Notes under the pieces: model-generated
Database searches by the model: none
The model's input: only the letters and a program-made list of their open reading frames with translations
Told to the model about the DNA's origin: nothing
Shown: positions 7,312 through 12,480 of the stretch, one piece after another
Position numbering within the stretch: the first letter of the stretch is position 1
Layout of the letters: each line of letters starts with the position of its first letter
Made by a program: the position numbers and the translations under genes
DNA from: UBA12068 sp038318455
Lineage (GTDB): Bacteria > Patescibacteriota > Minisyncoccia > Moranbacterales > GWC2-37-73
Direction of reading: 5' to 3'
Assembly (NCBI GenBank): GCA_038318455.1
Contig: JBBQCF010000026.1
Location: forward strand, 1 to 12,480
DNA length: 12,480 nucleotides

Positions 7312-7341
7312 ATTATACTCTTAATCAAATTTCTCTGTCAA
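7312..7341 (-). promoter_or_regulatory. Consensus sigma-70-type promoter of the small transcription unit
   Basis: The minus strand has a perfect -35 TTGACA (7341-7336), an 18-base spacer and a perfect -10 TATAAT (7317-7312). The -35 lies inside the last codons of the 115-residue protein gene, and the -10 lies just after its stop. The predicted start near 7305 and the terminator at 7109-7144 define a transcript of about 200 bases. Confidence 0.75.
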
Positions 7342-7668
7342 AATTTCATTAACTTTAACCAGTTTTTCTTCATCAACGCCTTTCGAAATTTTTGAAAAAT
7401 ATTCCACAATCACGTCGCGCGAAACTCGTGACAGGATTTCTTCAATTTCTCCTTCATCATAATTATCAGTCAAGAAATCTTCAACATCATCTTGAGTAAA
7501 GTTCATATCCTCTAGCATCTGCCCTTTTTCGGCATATGCTTCCGCTGCCATGTCGAGCAATAAAGCATTTTTCAATCTCTCTACATGCTCCTTCACTTGG
7601 GATGTTTTTAATTCTAATATTGCAAAAATTTCTAAGGTTTTTTTCACTTCTTCATCTATTATATGCAT
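7321..7668 (-). CDS. Small helical acidic protein of unknown function (115 residues)
   Basis: I do not recognise this protein. It has 115 residues, no signal peptide or membrane segment and no Cys, and a high content of Glu, Asp, Lys and Leu in heptad-like patterns, suggesting an all-helical soluble fold. The central stretch NALLLDMAAEAYAEKG (34-49), followed by EDMNFTQDDVEDFLTDNYDEGEIEEIL (52-78), alternates helices with short acidic turns. It faintly resembles small helical proteins of unknown function common in Parcubacteria, but no named domain can be assigned with confidence. The ATG at 7668 begins a clean frame, and no Shine-Dalgarno sequence is present. The gene lies between the FKBP terminator and the small transcription unit, whose -35 element sits in its final codons. 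No terminator separates it from that unit, so read-through would end at 7109-7144. Confidence 0.85.
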   Translation of the reverse strand: MHIIDEEVKKTLEIFAILELKTSQVKEHVERLKNALLLDMAAEAYAEKGQMLEDMNFTQDDVEDFLTDNYDEGEIEEILSRVSRDVIVEYFSKISKGVDEEKLVKVNEILTEKFD

Positions 7669-7735
7669 AATACTTGTATGATTATTTGATTAAATGTTTA
7701 TATGTTTTCATATTTGAATGAACCCTACCTAAAAT

Positions 7736-7764
7736 AGTATACACGATTCTGAAAAAAAGAAAAA
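7736..7764 (-). promoter_or_regulatory. Possible promoter of the 115-residue protein gene
   Basis: TATACT (7741-7736, 5/6) lies 17 bases after a poor -35 (TTTTTC, 7764-7759) that falls within the preceding terminator's T-run. The leader would be about 60 bases. The call rests on the -10 and the need for a promoter after a strong terminator. Confidence 0.3.
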
Positions 7765-7788
7765 ACCCTCATAAATTGAGAGTTTTTT
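7752..7788 (-). terminator. Strong rho-independent terminator after the FKBP gene
   Basis: On the minus strand AAAAAACTCTCA (7788-7777) pairs with TGAGGGTTTTTT (7771-7760) over 12 bp with one G-T pair and a 5-base loop. A further T-run (7758-7752) follows one C. It lies 20 bases after the stop codon. Confidence 0.9.
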
Positions 7789-7808
7789 CAATAGCTTTGC
7801 TGGTCTAT

Positions 7809-8336
7809 TTACTTAATAGAAACAACTTCGACATCAAAAATAAGTGTTGAATTAGCTGGAATTGTTCCCATATCGCGAGAACCATATCCCATTTCAGCTG
7901 GAATTGTTAGTGTTCTTTTTTCTCCAACCTTAGCACCAAGGAATCCTTGTTCCCATCCAGCGATTACCATACCTTGCCCGATTGTAAAATCAAATGGCAC
8001 GCCACGAGTCACGCTAGAATTAAAAACTGTTCCATTGGTAAGCTTACCAGTATAATGCACGAAAATATGATCACCAGACTTAATAACACGGTCACCTGTT
8101 CCCTCTTTAGTTGTTTTAATTTCTAATCCCATAGGTTTTTTTTTATCATTAGTTGAGTTAGTTGATACTTTCGGCTGTGCTTTACTTGATGATTCTACAC
8201 CTTTAACTTCTTCTTTTGATACCGTCTTAGCTGTTTCATTATTAACTGCAGGAGCTACTGCTGATTTGCTTGAGAACAACATATACCCCAACACTATAGC
8301 CACGATAGCAATTAATGCTATGAGCACTTTTTTCAT
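7809..8336 (-). CDS. Membrane-anchored FKBP-type peptidyl-prolyl cis-trans isomerase
   Basis: This enzyme speeds cis-trans isomerisation of peptidyl-proline bonds, here probably for proteins folding outside the membrane. Residues 4-22 are a hydrophobic anchor after MKK without a lipobox cysteine. Residues 25-68 are a Ser/Lys/Val-rich linker. The FKBP domain covers about 70-175, with VHYTGKLTNGTVFNSS (93-108), GQGMVIAGWEQG (120-131) and MGYGSRDMGTIPANSTLIFDVEVV (149-172). By comparison with FKBP12, the pocket residues Y95, F105, V124, I125, W128, Y151 and F167 are kept. The usual Asp after the pocket Phe (D37 of FKBP12) is Asn106. It lies 76 bases after nrdB, ends in a strong terminator, and has no Shine-Dalgarno sequence. 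Activity is likely but not certain. Confidence 0.95.
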   Translation of the reverse strand: MKKVLIALIAIVAIVLGYMLFSSKSAVAPAVNNETAKTVSKEEVKGVESSSKAQPKVSTNSTNDKKKPMGLEIKTTKEGTGDRVIKSGDHIFVHYTGKLTNGTVFNSSVTRGVPFDFTIGQGMVIAGWEQGFLGAKVGEKRTLTIPAEMGYGSRDMGTIPANSTLIFDVEVVSIK

Positions 8337-8367
8337 ATAATTTGTTTATTAAAAAATTACATTTGTC

Positions 8368-8376
8368 ATTGTAACA
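8368..8376 (-). promoter_or_regulatory. Extended -10 promoter of the FKBP gene
   Basis: The minus strand reads TGTTACAAT, an extended -10 with a 5/6 hexamer, 32 bases before the ATG. No matching -35 is visible. The plus strand here carries three TTGTNA copies (8363-8368, 8369-8374, 8379-8384) inside a loose ATTTGT/ACAAAT inverted repeat that could mark a regulator site or a weak terminator for nrdB. Confidence 0.4.
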
Positions 8377-8412
8377 CATTGTCACAAATTTCGTCTATAT
8401 TGTATGAATAAT

Positions 8413-9453
8413 TTAAAAATCCCAACTTCCATTCATTGAGCTGGATTGTGTATAATTCACCACCGTGCTCTCAAAGAAATTGCTTTTGTCGCCATTAGTA
8501 TCTTGCAAGCGATCTAAATGCTTGTAAGGATTAACAACTGCGTCAGGATAAAGTGGACCAATATTAAGCATGGCCAAACGGTTATTAGCTAGCCACTCGG
8601 TGTAATCTCTTGTAGTTTGCCCATTCATGCCAGGAATGCGATTTCCTAAAATATGTTCACTCCATTGAATTTCCTGGGTAACTGCTGTTTCCATCATCTC
8701 TTTAATAATTTCTTCAGAATAAAGTTCCGGATATTCATTTTTAATCTCTCTGACAATATTGGCAAACAATGTAATATGCGTAAGCTCATCTCGACGAATA
8801 TAGGCGATAACTCTTCCAGTTGCTAACATTTTCATTTTGTCCACCAAGGTATCAAAAAAGGCAAACCCATTATAAAAATAGATTGATTCAAGCAAAAAGT
8901 TGGCCACAATTGCACGGAAGAAATTCTCATCACTTTGATTGGCAATAAAATTCTCATAAATTTGACCAATATATTTATTTCTTTCCAACAAAATTTCATC
9001 AGTACGCCAGAAATAATAAATCTCATCGCGTTCTTTGCTCTCCACCACTGATTCCAAAATGGTCGCATAGGATTGCGAATGAATTGCTTCCTGATAAGCT
9101 TGAATCGCCAAAATCAAATTAACCTCTGGGGAGGTAATATAATCAGAAAGATGCGGTAAGTTCACAGTCTGAATTGAATCCAAGAAAATCAAAAATGACA
9201 AAATTCCTTTATAGGCTCGTTGTTCTTCTTCAGAAAGATCACTGTGAAACATGCGTGCATCATCCTTGAGTCCTGAAACTTTTTCCGGCACCCAAAAATT
9301 TCCAATCATCACTTGATACAATGATTTTGCCCAAGGATATTTCACCGCATTAAGATTGAACAATCCTGTGGTTTGTCCCTTAATTATTTTTCTGACCGAC
9401 ACATCGTCATTGCCATCAGGATTAAACATTAAATTCATTTTCATTTTTTCCAT
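8413..9453 (-). CDS. nrdB: Ribonucleoside-diphosphate reductase, small (beta) subunit
   Basis: This is the radical-generating subunit of class I ribonucleotide reductase, which makes dNDPs from NDPs with the NrdA partner. By comparison with E. coli NrdB, the dimetal ligands are D92 (FLDSIQ), E122 and H125 (YQEAIHSQSY), E189 (LLESIYF), and E223 with H226 (RRDELTHI). The radical tyrosine is Y129, four residues after H125, as in tyrosyl-radical types. F193 fits the hydrophobic pocket. W54 (GNFWVPEKV) and the C-terminal Y334 fit the radical-transfer path. The extreme C-terminus NGSWDF is the likely NrdA-docking tail. At 346 residues the length is normal. The start is uncertain: ATG codons occur at residues 1, 4, 6 and 9, without a Shine-Dalgarno sequence. 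It lies downstream of nrdA, separated by a structured 302-base spacer. Confidence 0.97.
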   Translation of the reverse strand: MEKMKMNLMFNPDGNDDVSVRKIIKGQTTGLFNLNAVKYPWAKSLYQVMIGNFWVPEKVSGLKDDARMFHSDLSEEEQRAYKGILSFLIFLDSIQTVNLPHLSDYITSPEVNLILAIQAYQEAIHSQSYATILESVVESKERDEIYYFWRTDEILLERNKYIGQIYENFIANQSDENFFRAIVANFLLESIYFYNGFAFFDTLVDKMKMLATGRVIAYIRRDELTHITLFANIVREIKNEYPELYSEEIIKEMMETAVTQEIQWSEHILGNRIPGMNGQTTRDYTEWLANNRLAMLNIGPLYPDAVVNPYKHLDRLQDTNGDKSNFFESTVVNYTQSSSMNGSWDF

Positions 9454-9486
9454 ATTTTTTTATTTGAAATATTTTACGTTATAAAT

Positions 9487-9585
9487 GATAATACTTTTTA
9501 TTATTAGCACGGAGAAAGCTCTTTTACTCTCTGACATATTATCCCAGAGGAATCACTTTCTAGTGCAAAAATAAAAAGTATTATC
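9487..9585. repeat. Long nested inverted repeat (99 bp) between nrdA and nrdB
   Basis: GATAATACTTTTTAT (9487-9501) and ATAAAAAGTATTATC (9571-9585) are perfect 15-bp arms. The pairing continues inside: GCAC/GTGC (9507-9510 and 9563-9566), AGAAAG/CTTTCT (9513-9518 and 9556-9561) and CTCTG/CAGAG (9529-9533 and 9545-9549), closing on an 11-base loop. The series forms one rod-like hairpin. No T-run follows, so it is not a standard terminator. It could be a structured RNA, an RNase processing site or a small miniature-transposon-like element. Confidence 0.8.
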
Positions 9586-9646
9586 AAAACTGGCTAGCGC
9601 ATATATTTTATTTTTGTCATGATTCCTGAAAAATAACATGAGAACT

Positions 9647-9730
9647 TTTTCTTTTTAGACAACAGTGAGCGACAGCGAACTCTTAGCGATTGGCCATAGA
9701 TTTCGGCCAAGAGCGTGTCTAAAAAGAAAA
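9647..9730. repeat. Second long inverted repeat (84 bp) between nrdA and nrdB
   Basis: TTTTCTTTTTAGACA (9647-9661) and TGTCTAAAAAGAAAA (9716-9730) are perfect 15-bp arms. An inner hairpin TTGGCC/GGCCAA (9690-9695 and 9705-9710, loop of 9) and a competing CTCTT/AAGAG pairing (9680-9684 and 9709-9713) lie within. The interior is clearly more G/C-rich than the flanks. No T-run follows. It shares the CTTTTTA/TAAAAAG core in its arms with the first element. Confidence 0.8.
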
Positions 9731-9755
9731 CGGACGAATAGTTACAGTAAAAAAA

Positions 9756-12362
9756 CTATCCACTGCAACTAACGCAATCATCTTTCACTTCCCCGGAAAG
9801 ACTACGCACATAATACACAGTCTTAATGCCACTTTTCCAAGTCTTCAGATAATATTCATACAATTGCGCGGGAGAAACTTTTGAAGGATCAATCATCCAT
9901 TCAAATGAAATTGATTGATCAATCCATTTATAAAGCACTGCCATCATATCAATCACTTCATTCATGTCCATGTTGATATATTCTTTATAATACCAGAAAT
10001 TTTCCTTGCTCAATTTTGGTGCCACACGCACTGTTGGTGCACTCAAATTTGTTTCGACAAAAAACTTTTTATAAATCGGTAGCAATGCTGCAGTCGTGCC
10101 AACCACCCCAGCAGTGGACGTGTTCGGCGCTGGCGCGGTGTTATATGCAAAGCGCACTCCAGTTTTTTTCATATCAGCAAAAAGTTTTTTCCAAAGTTTT
10201 CCATCTTCAGTATTTTCTTCAAACCACTTTTCATCTTTTCCTAGAATTTTTCCATTATCGTATTCACTCCCCTTATACAATGGATACGCGCCACGTTCTT
10301 TGGCTAAATCAACTGAAGCGCGATATGTCGCCAAAGCATATTTGGAAAAAAGTTTATCCGTAACGACCCGCGCCTCGGGACTATCATAGGCAATTTTTTG
10401 CACCGCCAAATATTCAGCCAAGCCAAGATAACCCAAGCCAACGGAGCGATAACGCATCGCAGTTCTTTTAGCTTCTTGAATTGGATAATAATTAAGCGTG
10501 ATCACATTATCGAGCATGCGCATTGCAATTGGAATAATTTTATCAATCATTTCTCTCTCATTAACTTTGGCCACATTGATTGACGCCAAATTGCAAACCA
10601 CGGTATCACCTGGTTCATATTTAATCAGCACTTTTCCATCTTCCAAAGTTTCTTCGACAAATTTTGAAGCCGAAGTGTTTTGACAAATTTCAGTGCAAAG
10701 CTGCGAAGAATAAATATTACCCGCATGTTTATTAGGATTCATGCGATTAACGGTGTCACGAAAAAACACATATGGCATACCAGTTTCCACCACCACCTTC
10801 AAAAATCTCTTAAACAATTCTTTGGCTGGCACGGTTTTTCGCATCAAAATGCGCTCATCTTTTTCTAAAATTTCATAAAACTTTTCAAACTCTTCACCAA
10901 AAGTGTCTTGCAAAGATTTTCCGTAAAGTTTTAATATTTCATGTGGATCAAATAATGTTATTTCCTCATTGTTAGTAAGTCTTTTCATGAAAAGATCTGG
11001 CACCGAAATTGCTGGAAAAATATCAAAAGCTTTGGATCGAATGTCTCCTGTTTCAGTTTGCAGATCCAAAAAATCATAGATGTCATGATGCCAAATGTCC
11101 AATGTCACTGAAATTGCCCCCAAACGAGAACCGAGTTGATTTACTGCAATCGCAGTGTCATTAATAACTTTCACCCAGGGATTCACTCCTCCAGACATTC
11201 CCATCACTCCGCGAATCGCGCTGCCTCGCGCGCGAATGTTTCCCAGATATACACCCACTCCTCCGCCAAATTTGGAAATTTGTGCGATATTTTCAATTGA
11301 GTGATAAATTGCCCGAAGATCATCATCCACATTCAATTTAAAGCAACTAGAGAGTTGATGGAAGGTTGTGCGCGCATTCATCAGTGACGGCGTAGCTAAA
11401 GAAATTTTCTGCTCGGCGCAAGCCAAATACATTTGAATTGCCATGTTCACGCGAGTTTCTTTTGTTTCAGGCATGGCCATAAACAACCCCACGAAAAAAT
11501 ACATTTCCTGCGGAAGTTCTTTGATAATTTTATTGGGATTAAGAAGATAACGTTTTTGCAGAGAAAGCACCGTAGTGTACCCATAGGTCAAATCAAGTTT
11601 TCCGTTGATACTCTTAGCAGCTTCTAAAATTTCCTCGTCAGTATACGCCTCACGCAATTCCTTAGCATACAAACCTTTTTTAATATATTCATGAAAAAGT
11701 GCTAGCACCGCTTTGGGAGAATACACATCCTCATGCTTAATGTTTCGATTGCGAATTGCCTCTTTATATAAATTAAAAAGAGAGATTCTGCCAGCCACTT
11801 CTTGCCAGGCAATATTTTCCACGCTCACTAAATCGATACAAGTCTTAACTAGCAGCTTATTAATATCAGAAGTTTTAATTTCATCTACAATGTTTTTCTT
11901 AAAAGCCTCAAGCAAATCAGCAAAAGTGCAAGATTCTTCATACCCCTCGACTGCTCGTTCAAAGACTGCTTTGATTTTTTTCAAATCAAAAAGCTCTTTT
12001 TTTCCATTAGTTTTAACAACTTGCATGGAATTATTTTCAAACTGCGCCATTAATTGCTCCTTTTTCTCGTCGCGCTTCTCGTTTTGCTTGTTGCGATACA
12101 AAATAAAAGCCTTAGCAGTTTCGTAGCGTCCATCTCTCATTAAATGCTTTTCCGTGACATCTTGAATTTTTTCCACTTCAGGAATATTAACTTCTCCCCC
12201 AAGAGAAATAAGTTCAGCAACAATATCATCAGACATTTTCACAATAAATTCCTTGTTTAACTCCCCAGTTGCATCGCATGCCAATGCAATCGCATTTTCA
12301 ATTTTGGCGCGATCAAATGTCGCCAATTCTCCACTTCTTAATTTCACTTGTTTGATGGCCAT
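9756..12362 (-). CDS. nrdA: Ribonucleoside-diphosphate reductase, large (alpha) subunit with two ATP-cones
   Basis: This is the catalytic and allosteric subunit of class I ribonucleotide reductase. Residues 1-95 are a complete ATP-cone (VKLRSGELATFDRAKI through AFILYRNK), and residues about 113-203 a second one matching the single N-terminal cone of E. coli NrdA (IKTSDINKLLVK). The barrel carries the redox cysteines C340 (LSSCF) and C590 (VVCNLAS), the radical cysteine C556 and E558 in SQLCTEI, the YY radical-transfer pair (850-851, KTVYYVR) and the C-terminal CVSC (863-866) that accepts thioredoxin electrons. The residue equivalent to E. coli N437 is Q554, since the codon is CAG. The 868-residue length exceeds the E. 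coli protein mainly through the extra cone. The ATG at 12362 follows an A-rich leader without a Shine-Dalgarno sequence. An NrdR-type box lies in the leader. nrdB is the next gene. Confidence 0.97.
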   Translation of the reverse strand: MAIKQVKLRSGELATFDRAKIENAIALACDATGELNKEFIVKMSDDIVAELISLGGEVNIPEVEKIQDVTEKHLMRDGRYETAKAFILYRNKQNEKRDEKKEQLMAQFENNSMQVVKTNGKKELFDLKKIKAVFERAVEGYEESCTFADLLEAFKKNIVDEIKTSDINKLLVKTCIDLVSVENIAWQEVAGRISLFNLYKEAIRNRNIKHEDVYSPKAVLALFHEYIKKGLYAKELREAYTDEEILEAAKSINGKLDLTYGYTTVLSLQKRYLLNPNKIIKELPQEMYFFVGLFMAMPETKETRVNMAIQMYLACAEQKISLATPSLMNARTTFHQLSSCFKLNVDDDLRAIYHSIENIAQISKFGGGVGVYLGNIRARGSAIRGVMGMSGGVNPWVKVINDTAIAVNQLGSRLGAISVTLDIWHHDIYDFLDLQTETGDIRSKAFDIFPAISVPDLFMKRLTNNEEITLFDPHEILKLYGKSLQDTFGEEFEKFYEILEKDERILMRKTVPAKELFKRFLKVVVETGMPYVFFRDTVNRMNPNKHAGNIYSSQLCTEICQNTSASKFVEETLEDGKVLIKYEPGDTVVCNLASINVAKVNEREMIDKIIPIAMRMLDNVITLNYYPIQEAKRTAMRYRSVGLGYLGLAEYLAVQKIAYDSPEARVVTDKLFSKYALATYRASVDLAKERGAYPLYKGSEYDNGKILGKDEKWFEENTEDGKLWKKLFADMKKTGVRFAYNTAPAPNTSTAGVVGTTAALLPIYKKFFVETNLSAPTVRVAPKLSKENFWYYKEYINMDMNEVIDMMAVLYKWIDQSISFEWMIDPSKVSPAQLYEYYLKTWKSGIKTVYYVRSLSGEVKDDCVSCSG

Positions 12363-12395
12363 ATTTTTTGTTTGTTTGTTAAATTTTATCTTTAT

Positions 12396-12411
12396 ACACT
12401 ATATGTAGTGT
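12396..12411. promoter_or_regulatory. NrdR-type box upstream of nrdA
   Basis: ACACTATATGTAGTGT matches the NrdR repressor box pattern (ACAC...GTGT around an A/T centre). The symmetry extends to 20 bp, ATACACTA/TAGTGTAT. It lies just downstream of the -10 at 12428-12423, in the early transcribed leader, where a repressor would block initiation. NrdR boxes usually come in pairs about three helical turns apart. A second box was not found at that spacing on either side. Confidence 0.7.
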
Positions 12412-12422
12412 ATTGTTTGATA

Positions 12423-12451
12423 ATTGTACCACAAGACAAAAAAACAGACAA
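12423..12451 (-). promoter_or_regulatory. nrdA promoter
   Basis: TTGTCT (12451-12446, 4/6), a 17-base spacer and TACAAT (12428-12423, 5/6) preceded by an extended TGG. The predicted start near 12416 leaves a leader of about 54 bases that contains the NrdR box. The -35 overlaps the terminator of the upstream gene. Confidence 0.6.
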
Positions 12452-12463
12452 CATCAATGTCTG
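12438..12463 (-). terminator. Terminator of an upstream gene outside the window
   Basis: On the minus strand CAGACA and TGTCTG (6 bp, loop TTGATGT) are followed by seven T residues. It would end a minus-strand transcript entering from the right edge, isolating the nrd genes. Confidence 0.65.
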
Positions 12464-12480
12464 CTCAAAATTCATGCTTT

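Larger units (their letters stand above)
9454..9755. other. Structured nrdA-nrdB intergenic region (302 bases)
   Basis: No gene was found here. It contains two separate long inverted-repeat elements (9487-9585 and 9647-9730), joined by an A/T-rich linker. A 28-codon minus-strand ORF (from ATG at 9640) crosses the linker and first element, but has no supporting signal. No convincing promoter for nrdB and no rho-independent terminator for nrdA were seen, so co-transcription through the spacer is likely. Confidence 0.8.

Noticed and set aside
8832..9068. Minus-strand 78-codon frame inside nrdB
   Set aside because: It is an out-of-frame shadow of the conserved NrdB core (frame-shifted YFWRTDE region).
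9507..9566. Known riboswitch or self-cleaving ribozyme in the first spacer hairpin
   Set aside because: I looked for hammerhead core bases (CUGAnGA, GAAA) and purine-riboswitch junction motifs on both strands. The required conserved bases were not found in the right arrangement.
9554..9640. Minus-strand 28-codon ORF in the nrdA-nrdB spacer (begins MLFFRNHDK)
   Set aside because: It runs through the inverted-repeat element, has no promoter or ribosome site of its own, and its composition looks random.
9487..9730. The two long hairpins as rho-independent terminators of nrdA
   Set aside because: Neither is followed by a T-run on the minus strand. Their arms are A-rich on the 3' side, so normal intrinsic termination is unlikely.
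10016..10389. Plus-strand frames antisense to nrdA
   Set aside because: They overlap conserved catalytic parts of NrdA and show no protein-like motifs.

Overview
The window is an AT-rich stretch with every convincing gene on the minus strand. It looks like part of a small, streamlined bacterial genome, probably of the Candidate Phyla Radiation (Patescibacteria, Parcubacteria-like). That placement is an inference. It rests on several lineage-restricted proteins of unknown function among core genes, A/T-rich leaders mostly lacking Shine-Dalgarno sequences, a degenerate TsaB-like half protein, and a class I ribonucleotide reductase with two ATP-cones. No insertion sequence, CRISPR array, tRNA, rRNA or phage gene was seen.

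Reading right to left, in the direction of transcription: a terminator of an off-window gene (12438-12463) overlaps an nrdA promoter carrying a palindromic NrdR-type box. nrdA (large subunit) and nrdB (small subunit) follow, separated by 302 bp that hold two long inverted-repeat elements and no terminator-like T-tracts. A membrane-anchored FKBP-type prolyl isomerase follows and ends in a strong terminator. Next come a 115-residue protein of unknown function and, starting inside its 3' end, a tiny independent transcription unit with a consensus promoter, two 12-bp repeats, a 26-codon acidic ORF and a strong hairpin terminator. Then comes a 492-residue protein joining an ASCH/PUA-like N-terminal region (inferred) to a divergent shikimate-dehydrogenase-like enzyme. 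It has its own promoter with a CsoR-family-like operator, the only canonical Shine-Dalgarno sequence in the window, and a strong terminator.

The left third has cell-envelope genes: a class A penicillin-binding protein (glycosyltransferase plus transpeptidase) and, 55 bp downstream, a membrane-anchored N-acetylmuramoyl-L-alanine amidase, plausibly acting together in peptidoglycan synthesis and remodelling. These are followed by a 93-residue TsaB-lobe-like protein and a large protein running off the left edge. That last protein has a charged, probably disordered N-terminal half and a C-terminal array of exact 46-residue repeats.

The points most worth a second look are the small transcription unit at 7109-7341, the operator plus fusion enzyme at 5508-7092, the structured nrdA-nrdB spacer, the 46-residue repeat protein and the TsaB-like half protein.
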